NCBI GenBank assembly: GCA_900769095.1
Contig: CAAGFH010000271.1
Span: 1-7,973 of the forward strand
DNA length: 7,973 nt
Direction: 5' to 3'
Source of the DNA: Methanobacteriaceae archaeon
Lineage (GTDB): Archaea; Methanobacteriota; Methanobacteria; Methanobacteriales; Methanobacteriaceae
Made by a program: the position numbers and the translations under genes. Each line of letters begins with the position of its first letter. The first letter of the stretch is position 1. Under the pieces are notes generated by a model, which made no database searches, had not been told where the DNA came from, and saw only the letters and a list, made by a program, of their open reading frames with translations. Below are positions 1 to 5,225 of this stretch, piece after piece.

Positions 1-20
1 ACACGACGCTCTTCCGATCT
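1..20. other. Illumina TruSeq adapter remnant (non-genomic)
   Basis: The first 20 bases, ACACGACGCTCTTCCGATCT, are identical to the 3' end of the standard Illumina TruSeq universal adapter. They are directly fused to coding sequence at base 21. This is library sequence left untrimmed at a contig end, so it should be masked. The reading frame of the leftward gene continues through it, and any residues translated from it are spurious. Confidence 0.97.
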
Positions 21-457
21 TCATAAAACTTTTTTAAGATATTTCCTTCACCAACAAGACCTAAATTGATGCTGCGTCTTTTAGATCTTATTTCAGAACT
101 TGAAACACCTTTTGTTCTGTCAAGATAAATTACTTCACAGTATTCATTTAAATAATCAAAATGACCAACCCAGTCAGAACCTACAGTAAAAATGTCAACA
201 TCATATCTTTTAATGTCATCAATCTTTTGACCTTCGTATTCTTCGATGATGATTTCATCAGCAAGGCCGGTTGCTCTAACTGACTCTATTCTTTCCATTA
301 ATGACTGTTTAACATTGATTTTTCCTCTTGTTTTGTCAAAATCATCAGCAGTAACACCTACAATTAAGTAGTCGCCCAATTCTTTTGCTCTTTCAAGTAA
401 TCTTTGATGTCCGTAATGGAATAAATCATATGTACCGTAGGTAATAACTTTAATCAT
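21..457 (-). CDS. TagD-type cytidylyltransferase, 3'-truncated; probable fusion to a Gfo/Idh-like oxidoreductase domain
   Basis: This partial gene keeps its true start and 145 complete codons, then ends at the adapter. Residues 1-128 are a cytidylyltransferase of the glycerol-3-phosphate cytidylyltransferase (TagD) type. It has the opening GTYDLFHYGH (8-17) with the HxGH CTP-binding signature at 14-17, TVGSDW at 91-96, and RTKGVSSSEIRS (114-125) matching the family's RTxGISTT block. Such enzymes are cytosolic and make a CDP-activated alcohol or polyol from CTP and a phosphate ester. B. subtilis TagD ends near residue 129, but here the frame continues into INLGLVGEGNILKKF (130-144). That resembles the first strand and glycine-rich loop of a Rossmann fold as in Gfo/Idh/MocA oxidoreductases. 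The fusion is inferred from about 16 residues only. The start ATG overlaps the aminotransferase stop by four bases (ATGA), so the two are co-transcribed and translationally coupled. The substrate cannot be read from the sequence: glycerol-3-phosphate is the default, and an amino-alcohol phosphate or phosphonate is possible. Confidence 0.88.
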
Positions 458-1530
458 TTTAAGATTCCTCTTTTTTCCAAATCATGTAATGCATCAATAA
501 GTACATCATTATCTTTTAGAGTTAAATTTCCGATATGGCCAACTCTAAACATTTTTTCTCCAATTTCTCCACCGTTTGGATTAACCCAAATACCATAGTC
601 GTTTTTAAGTGCATCTACAACATCATCTGCTTTTGAATCAACACAAAATACTCCAGTAACTGAATTTCCTAAATCATTGCAGTGAATTTCCAAAGGTAAA
701 TCTTCAATTCTTTTTCTAAAGTCACTAGCTAGTGTTGAAATTCTTTCGATTTCTGATTCAACACCACCTTGGCTTTTGATTTCTTTTAATCTTTGGTTGA
801 TTTGTAATAATATTGTTACTGCAGGAGTAAATGGAGTTTGGCCTCTCTCACCATTTTTTAAAATGTCTTTTAAGTCAAAATACATGCAGCTGCAGGTGTT
901 GTTTTCAACTCTCTCAAGTGCATTTTCACCTAAAACAATTACAGAAATTCCCGGAGGACAAGCTAAAGCTTTTTGAGAACCTGTTATTACTACATCAATG
1001 TTTTTTTCTACCATATTCAATGGATTTGCTAAAAATGAACTTATTGCATCAACTACAAGAAATATGTCATTTTCACTACAAAAATCACTGATTAAATCCA
1101 AGTCATAATAAACACAGGAGCTTGTCTCACAGATATTTACTAAAAATCCAGTGTATTTAGAACCGTCATATGAATCCAATAATTCTTTGGTGATATTTTC
1201 ACCAAAATCAAGTTTTATTTCATCAAATGGAATATTATGGAGTTTGCATAATTCAACAAAACGCTGACCAAATCCTCCACCATTTACGATTAAAACTTTA
1301 TCTTCATCATTAAATACGTTCATGACAGTTGTTTCCATAGCAGCAGTACCTGATCCGGTTATAAAAGCAACTCTTGAATCTTCACTTGCATAAACAAATT
1401 CTTTCATTAATTCTTCGTTTTCAAGCATTACTTTTGAAAATTCGTCATTTCTAAAATAAGGAGTTTGTTCACCCCCGATTTCAAGAACTGCTTTGCTACT
1501 CATTACCGGCCCAACAGTGAAATTTAACAT
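454..1530 (-). CDS. PLP-dependent class V aminotransferase, 2-aminoethylphosphonate transaminase-like
   Basis: A 358-residue fold-type I aminotransferase of the alanine-glyoxylate/PhnW branch. The opening FTVGPV (4-9) and the PYFRNDEFS block (24-32) resemble 2-aminoethylphosphonate:pyruvate transaminases. TGSGTAAME (58-66) is the PLP-phosphate loop. Asp161 in DAISSF should contact the pyridine nitrogen, and Lys187 in GSQKALACPPG (184-194) is the expected Schiff-base lysine. RVGHIG (329-334) supplies the carboxylate-binding arginine region. Length is normal for the family (about 360). No signal peptide is seen, so it is cytosolic. The start is supported by an AAGGATG ribosome-binding site 8 bases upstream (1539-1545). 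It is first in an operon with the cytidylyltransferase, which suggests it makes an amino group-bearing metabolite that is then CDP-activated. Aminoethylphosphonate is one candidate, but the partner enzymes PEP mutase and phosphonopyruvate decarboxylase are not in the window. Other amino donors and acceptors remain possible, so no gene symbol is given. Confidence 0.88.
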   Translation of the reverse strand: MLNFTVGPVMSSKAVLEIGGEQTPYFRNDEFSKVMLENEELMKEFVYASEDSRVAFITGSGTAAMETTVMNVFNDEDKVLIVNGGGFGQRFVELCKLHNIPFDEIKLDFGENITKELLDSYDGSKYTGFLVNICETSSCVYYDLDLISDFCSENDIFLVVDAISSFLANPLNMVEKNIDVVITGSQKALACPPGISVIVLGENALERVENNTCSCMYFDLKDILKNGERGQTPFTPAVTILLQINQRLKEIKSQGGVESEIERISTLASDFRKRIEDLPLEIHCNDLGNSVTGVFCVDSKADDVVDALKNDYGIWVNPNGGEIGEKMFRVGHIGNLTLKDNDVLIDALHDLEKRGILK

Positions 1531-1538
1531 TAAATCTA

Positions 1539-1545
1539 CATCCTT
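1539..1545 (-). promoter_or_regulatory. Ribosome-binding site of the aminotransferase
   Basis: Reads AAGGATG on the minus strand, 8 bases before the ATG at 1530. It is a near match to the archaeal anti-Shine-Dalgarno complement (GGAGGTGATC) and fixes the start codon. Confidence 0.6.
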
Positions 1546-1580
1546 ATAATAATATAATAAAAAAAATTTATTAATTAATC

Positions 1581-1590
1581 TTTATATAAA
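1581..1590. promoter_or_regulatory. Self-complementary TATA box, likely shared divergent promoter
   Basis: TTTATATAAA is a perfect palindrome and a strong match to the archaeal TATA box. It lies in the 127-base gap between the divergent aminotransferase and licD1 genes. With the usual 25-27 base spacing, the + strand start would be near 1612 (about 46-base leader for licD1). The - strand start would be near 1559 (about 29-base leader holding the AAGGATG site for the aminotransferase). The box is visible; the two start sites are inferred. The surrounding DNA is so A/T-rich that chance matches are common, for example AAATATTT at 1603-1610. Confidence 0.5.
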
Positions 1591-1643
1591 CTTAATAAAA
1601 AGAAATATTTAAAAATTTCTAATAATTAAGTAATTACTAAATT

Positions 1644-1649
1644 AAAGGA
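1644..1649 (+). promoter_or_regulatory. Ribosome-binding site of licD1
   Basis: AAAGGA, 8 bases upstream of the ATG at 1658. It is a short, weak Shine-Dalgarno match, but the only G-containing element nearby, and it supports this start. Confidence 0.45.
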
Positions 1650-1657
1650 CAAATAAT

Positions 1658-2491
1658 ATGTTTAAATCCAATAGATATGACGATGAAACATTAAAACACC
1701 TGCAAGAAGTTCAAATTGAAATCTTCAAATATTTCACCAAAGTATGCGAAGAAAATGATATAACTTATTTTATGTATGCTGGAAGTCTTCTTGGAACCAT
1801 AAGACATGAAGGTTTCATCCCATGGGACGATGATATTGACGTAATCATGTTTAGAGAGGACTTTGAGAAGTTAAATGCAGTTTTTGAAAAAGAAATTGAT
1901 GATAAATACAACTTTTTTAATGTTTTAAACGAAAAGACATATCACTACACATGGGGCAGATTAACACTTAAAGATACATTATTTAAAGAATGGTGGGCAG
2001 ATCAGGTAGATTACACACCAAATATCTTTTTGGACATTTTTATTTTGGATAATATTCCTGATAACAAGTACAAATGGTTTATTCAAAAATGGAAAAGCTT
2101 TGCACTTAACCAGATGACTATTTATTCTCTTATCAAATATAGAAACGAATCCAGATTAAAAGAAATAATCCAGCAGATGGCTTATTATTTCTTAAAAATA
2201 CTTCCTGTTTCTTCTACTACTATTAAAAGAAAATGTGTTGAGTCATTTTCAAAATATAAAGATGAAAAGTGTGAAAGAGTTTGTGATTTTCCGTCTGAAT
2301 TTTTAATGCCTGTTTCAAACAGAAGCGATTGGGTGCCTGCTAAAAAAGCTAAATTTGAAGGTCTTGAAGTCAGTATTCCAAATAACTATGATAAGATATT
2401 GACTATGGATTTTAATGATTATATGCAGCTTCCACCTGAAGAATCCAGATTTAATCCTGCTCCTGAAGAAATTGACTTTGGAGAATACTAA
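1658..2491 (+). CDS. LicD-family phosphotransferase (first copy)
   Basis: A 277-residue LicD/FKTN-type nucleotidyltransferase-fold protein. The family transfers a phosphorylated group (phosphocholine, ribitol-phosphate and similar) from a CDP-activated donor onto a glycan. The defining N-terminal block is intact: AGSLLGTIRHEGFIPW (41-56) followed by the metal-binding acidic cluster DDDID (57-61). The C-terminal family block is also present, with AKFEGLEVSIP around residues 231-241 and the PPEE...PAPEEIDFG tail. There is no signal peptide or membrane segment, so it should act on the cytosolic face of the membrane. It is clearly paralogous to the second LicD protein at 5226-6065 along its whole length. 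It is followed after 12 bases by an acyltransferase-3 gene, so the pair probably modifies the same glycan. The donor may come from either cytidylyltransferase in the window. The transferred group cannot be told from sequence. Start supported by AAAGGA upstream. Confidence 0.93.
   Translation: MFKSNRYDDETLKHLQEVQIEIFKYFTKVCEENDITYFMYAGSLLGTIRHEGFIPWDDDIDVIMFREDFEKLNAVFEKEIDDKYNFFNVLNEKTYHYTWGRLTLKDTLFKEWWADQVDYTPNIFLDIFILDNIPDNKYKWFIQKWKSFALNQMTIYSLIKYRNESRLKEIIQQMAYYFLKILPVSSTTIKRKCVESFSKYKDEKCERVCDFPSEFLMPVSNRSDWVPAKKAKFEGLEVSIPNNYDKILTMDFNDYMQLPPEESRFNPAPEEIDFGEY
1793..1818 (+). repeat. 26-bp perfect inverted repeat, copy in licD1
   Basis: Identical, on the opposite strand, to 5899-5924 in licD2. 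It encodes GTIRHEGF plus two bases of the next codon in both genes. All eight full codons match, although most have synonyms, and the flanking codons differ. See the copy in licD2 and the matching finding. Confidence 0.8.
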
Positions 2492-2503
2492 ATAGCTGAT
2501 AAT

Positions 2504-3502
2504 ATGAAAACAAAAAAAGAAAGAATATTTTATTATGATTTTTTAAGAGCATTTGCTATTATTGCAGTTATCATATGTCACGTTGATCACTTTTTTGGTC
2601 CACTTGTAGGTACAACACAAATTGTAGCACAAATGACCTTCCATGATATTGGAAGAATAGGTGTTCCTATATTTTTAATGATAAGTGGTGCTCTTATTTT
2701 AAACAGACCATATCCAGATTTAACAGAATTTTTAAAAAAGAGATTTACAAGAATTATTTATCCGTTTATATTCTGGATTATCCTGATTTTAGCTCAATTA
2801 CAATATTACAGATATAATGAGGCATTTTTATGGAATACATTTATTGGAGAACCTTCAATTACATGGTATTTCTGGGTTTTAATCGGAATTTATTTATTCT
2901 TACCTGTTCTTAACTCATTTGTCAAAGAATATGGTGAAAGCGGTTTAAAATACTTTTTAAGCATCTGGTTTATCTTGATGATTTTAAAAACATTTAATGC
3001 ATATCCTTTATGGACCAACTTTGATTTAAGCTATTTTGCAGGTTATGTAGGATATCCTGTTTTAGGTTATTATTTAGCAAATAAAGAGTTTAAAATAAGT
3101 GATTCCAAAGTATGTCTACTTGGATTAATAACATTGATTGCATCATTAAGCGTATTTGTTTATTTAAACTACTTCAATAGCCCATACATCAGTATGATTT
3201 ATCAAAATGTTCCAATTATATTTATGGGAACCGGATTATTCTTGTTTGTTAAATATCTTGATAAATTAAACAAATTTAACTCAATTAAGGATAATTTCAT
3301 TGGAAAAGCAATTATCTCTCTAAGTGTGTGCAGTTACGGAATGTACTTCTCACATGTATTAGTGGTTAAATTCCTCTCATACTACAATCCACATTCCCAT
3401 TTAATGTTTCCGGTGATGTTTGTTTTAATAATATTCCTTTCATGGCTATTGCCATATGTTTTAAGCAAAATACCTTATGTAAAAACATTTAGTGGACTTT
3501 AA
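2504..3502 (+). CDS. Acyltransferase-3 family membrane O-acyltransferase (OafA/WecH-like)
   Basis: A 332-residue, strongly hydrophobic protein with about ten predicted membrane segments, for example around residues 13-30, 50-67, 85-103, 120-138 and 205-223. The family signature is present near the N-terminus: Arg15 and His26 in LRAFAIIAVIICHV (14-27). This is followed by GRIGVPIFLMISGALIL (about 50-66), the usual second block. These integral membrane proteins move acetyl or other acyl groups from acyl-CoA across or onto sugars of surface polysaccharides. Length is typical for a stand-alone acyltransferase-3 without a C-terminal SGNH domain. It lies 12 bases after licD1 with no strong ribosome-binding site, only GCTGAT in the gap, and is likely co-transcribed. 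Its last codons form one arm and the loop of a terminator hairpin. I infer O-acetylation of the glycan modified by LicD; acceptor and acyl group are unknown. Confidence 0.92.
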   Translation: MKTKKERIFYYDFLRAFAIIAVIICHVDHFFGPLVGTTQIVAQMTFHDIGRIGVPIFLMISGALILNRPYPDLTEFLKKRFTRIIYPFIFWIILILAQLQYYRYNEAFLWNTFIGEPSITWYFWVLIGIYLFLPVLNSFVKEYGESGLKYFLSIWFILMILKTFNAYPLWTNFDLSYFAGYVGYPVLGYYLANKEFKISDSKVCLLGLITLIASLSVFVYLNYFNSPYISMIYQNVPIIFMGTGLFLFVKYLDKLNKFNSIKDNFIGKAIISLSVCSYGMYFSHVLVVKFLSYYNPHSHLMFPVMFVLIIFLSWLLPYVLSKIPYVKTFSGL

Positions 3503-3512
3503 AATCCACTAA
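3489..3512. terminator. Bidirectional terminator hairpin between convergent genes
   Basis: An 8-bp perfect stem, TTAGTGGA (3489-3496) and TCCACTAA (3505-3512), with an 8-base loop. It is followed on the + strand by six T (3520-3525), and on the - strand by a five-T run in TGTTTTTAC. The stop codon of the acyltransferase (3500-3502) lies in the loop, and the stop of the opposing cytidylyltransferase (3517-3519) is five bases away. Archaeal termination depends mainly on T-runs, so the hairpin may instead stabilise 3' ends. Confidence 0.65.
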
Positions 3513-3516
3513 TTAC

Positions 3517-4212
3517 TTATTTTTTAAAAATAGCTTCAGCCATTATAATATCAAAAGGACGAGTTATTTTGAAGTTTCCCTGATTACCTGGGAATAATTT
3601 AATATCAGCATTTCTTAAATGGAATAAAACCATTGCTTCATCTAATTTAGCTATTTCCTCGTCAGATAAATTTTCATAGATTTCAAGGAATTTGTCAATG
3701 TTAAATGACTGTGGTGTTTGAGCATGACATAAATATTTTCTTAATGGAACATCAGTTAATTTTCCATCTTCTTTTGATTCAAATATTACATCAGTAGCTG
3801 GTATTACAGCACTTGCAGCACCAACTTCGATTGCATATTTGATACTATCTTCAATTAGCTTTTCTGATACAAATATCCTTGATGCATCGTGAGTTACCAA
3901 AATAGAGTCATCTTCACAGTTTTGATTTTTCATATAATAAATTGAGTTTAAAATAGTGTCGTTTCTGGTTTTTCCACCTTCAATAACAACAATTCTATCA
4001 TTTTGCGGGAAATATTCCTCCATTAAGTTTTTTGTTTTGTCAATACACTCTTTTGGAGAAGATACAATAATTTTATCAAGTTCATCAACATTTAAGAATG
4101 TTTCAACTGAGTGAACTAAAATCGGTTTGTTGTTAATATTAACAAATTGTTTTGGCTTTCCCTGTTTTAATCTGGAACCTACGCCTCCAGCAAGCATTGC
4201 TGCACAAATCAT
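3517..4212 (-). CDS. IspD/TarI-family cytidylyltransferase, probable polyol-phosphate cytidylyltransferase
   Basis: A 231-residue cytosolic GT-A-like cytidylyltransferase, the normal length for IspD and TarI. Family blocks appear in order: the CTP loop AAMLAGGVGSRLKQGKPKQF (4-23), GGKTRND (79-85), THDASRIFV (107-115), Arg158 before QTPQSF (165-170), and NFKIT with Lys215 (213-217). Thus the residues equivalent to the catalytic arginine and lysines of IspD appear present. Archaea make isoprenoids by the mevalonate route, so the methylerythritol role is unlikely. A TarI-like role, joining CMP to a polyol phosphate such as ribitol-5-phosphate or glycerol phosphate, fits the neighbours better. 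It is the third gene of licD2-gpsA-ispD, 12 bases after the dehydrogenase, with a strong GAGGT site (4219-4223). The pairing suggests the dehydrogenase makes its substrate and LicD uses its product. The exact polyol is unknown. Confidence 0.88.
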   Translation of the reverse strand: MICAAMLAGGVGSRLKQGKPKQFVNINNKPILVHSVETFLNVDELDKIIVSSPKECIDKTKNLMEEYFPQNDRIVVIEGGKTRNDTILNSIYYMKNQNCEDDSILVTHDASRIFVSEKLIEDSIKYAIEVGAASAVIPATDVIFESKEDGKLTDVPLRKYLCHAQTPQSFNIDKFLEIYENLSDEEIAKLDEAMVLFHLRNADIKLFPGNQGNFKITRPFDIIMAEAIFKK

Positions 4213-4218
4213 TAAACT

Positions 4219-4223
4219 ACCTC
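4219..4223 (-). promoter_or_regulatory. Ribosome-binding site of the IspD/TarI-like gene
   Basis: GAGGT on the minus strand, 6 bases before the ATG at 4212 and just after the stop of the preceding gene (4225-4227). It is the clearest Shine-Dalgarno site in the window and confirms the start. Confidence 0.7.
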
Positions 4224-4224
4224 A

Positions 4225-5193
4225 CTATAATTTATCCCAAAATTTATTAAATGCTTCTTTTGGATTTATTCTATCAATAATTACATCATAAGCAAAATCA
4301 ACTGTTGCACAATCAATATTGTGCTTTTTACACAAGTCTTTCATTATTACAATTGTGTTTTTTCCTTCAAAAAGAATTCCTGATGCTTCCTCATCAATTA
4401 CTATTTTTTGACCGTACAACACACCTAATGTATGGTTTCTACTTACAGTAAGTGTTGAAGCAGTAATAATGTCTCCAAATCCGCAGTAGTCATCTACTGT
4501 TTTTCTGCTACCGCCAAATTTTTCAATTATGTCTTTTGTTTCATTATAGGTTTTTGTAAATACTGAAAAGCGTGCGTTATCGTTTATTTTCATTCCTTCA
4601 CAGATTCCCTGAGATATTGCAATTACATTTTTTATAATACCACAATACTCAACACCAATAACGTCAGTGCTTGCAGAAACCTTAAATTTAGGAGTTGAAA
4701 GTGCTTTTTTAACTTTATCAAGGTATTGTTCATCTTCACATGCAATTGAAGCTGATGAAAATGTTCTTTCAACCATTTCTGCTGCAATATTTGGTCCGGA
4801 TAAAACACATGCAGGTCTTCCAATTTCTTCTTTTATAACTTCACTCATTCTTTTTTGAGATTGTTTTTCAAGACCTTTTGCTGTATTTACCAAAACACAG
4901 TCAGGAGAAATAATATCTTTTAAAGAGCGTGTGACTTCACGCATTTTAGAAGAAGGAATAGTTAAAAAGATGACTTCAGCATCTTTCAAGTCATTTAAAT
5001 CATTTGTTGCAAAGATATTGTCTTCAAGGCGAATATTTGGGAAATATTCTCTGTTAAAATGAGTTTCATTTATTGAATCGACAACTTCTTTGCGTCTTGC
5101 ATACAATAAAACTTTTTTAGTATTATCGCAGACTGTCTGGGAAATTGCACTTCCCATAGCGCCTGCACCAACAACACCTATATTTGAAAACAT
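4225..5193 (-). CDS. gpsA: GpsA-type NAD(P)-dependent glycerol-3-phosphate dehydrogenase family protein
   Basis: A 322-residue cytosolic dehydrogenase of the NAD(P)-dependent glycerol-3-phosphate dehydrogenase family (E. coli GpsA is 339). The N-terminal Rossmann loop is GAGAMG (9-14). NTAKGLE (103-109) carries a conserved active-site lysine (105), and SGPNIAAE (132-139) follows. YCGIIKNVIAISQGICEGM (183-201) carries the catalytic lysine at 188. GFGDIITASTLTVSRNHTLG (238-257) matches the conserved GLGD...SRN block that binds substrate phosphate and cofactor. The family reduces dihydroxyacetone phosphate to sn-glycerol-3-phosphate. Archaeal membrane lipids use the opposite enantiomer, made by an unrelated enzyme, so this gene probably feeds another pathway. 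Its place between licD2 (32-base gap) and an IspD/TarI-like cytidylyltransferase (12-base gap) suggests it supplies the polyol phosphate for CDP-activation. Reduction of another ketose phosphate cannot be excluded. No ribosome-binding site precedes the ATG. A TATA-like box at -29 to -21 may give a leaderless transcript. Confidence 0.9.
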   Translation of the reverse strand: MFSNIGVVGAGAMGSAISQTVCDNTKKVLLYARRKEVVDSINETHFNREYFPNIRLEDNIFATNDLNDLKDAEVIFLTIPSSKMREVTRSLKDIISPDCVLVNTAKGLEKQSQKRMSEVIKEEIGRPACVLSGPNIAAEMVERTFSSASIACEDEQYLDKVKKALSTPKFKVSASTDVIGVEYCGIIKNVIAISQGICEGMKINDNARFSVFTKTYNETKDIIEKFGGSRKTVDDYCGFGDIITASTLTVSRNHTLGVLYGQKIVIDEEASGILFEGKNTIVIMKDLCKKHNIDCATVDFAYDVIIDRINPKEAFNKFWDKL

Positions 5194-5213
5194 GATTTAA
5201 TATTTAAATTATT

Positions 5214-5222
5214 TAATATAAA
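5214..5222 (-). promoter_or_regulatory. Candidate TATA box for leaderless transcription of gpsA
   Basis: TTTATATTA on the minus strand, 21-29 bases before the gpsA ATG, is the distance at which transcription would begin at the start codon itself. The gap of 32 bases has one C and otherwise only A/T on this strand, and no Shine-Dalgarno site. The match could be chance in such A/T-rich DNA. Confidence 0.35.
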
Positions 5223-5225
5223 AAA

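Noticed and set aside
776..1091. Two overlapping + strand open frames of 66 and 86 codons
   Set aside because: They lie antisense inside the well-supported aminotransferase, lack ribosome-binding sites and show no recognisable motifs.
1551..1657. CRISPR leader, small RNA gene or other structured RNA in the A/T-rich divergent gap
   Set aside because: No repeat-spacer pattern and no GC-containing stem is present; the stretch is explained by promoter and leader sequence.
3517..4212. True IspD of the methylerythritol isoprenoid pathway
   Set aside because: No other pathway gene is nearby, the likely archaeal host uses mevalonate, and the LicD/dehydrogenase neighbours point to a TarI-like role.
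4632..4858. Two 63-codon open frames, one on each strand, inside gpsA
   Set aside because: Both are out-of-frame shadows of the conserved GpsA core, with no family features.
4225..5193. GpsA as membrane-lipid glycerol-phosphate supplier
   Set aside because: Archaeal lipids are built on sn-glycerol-1-phosphate from an unrelated dehydrogenase. The operon context suggests a CDP-activated product instead. This would need revisiting if the host proved to be bacterial.
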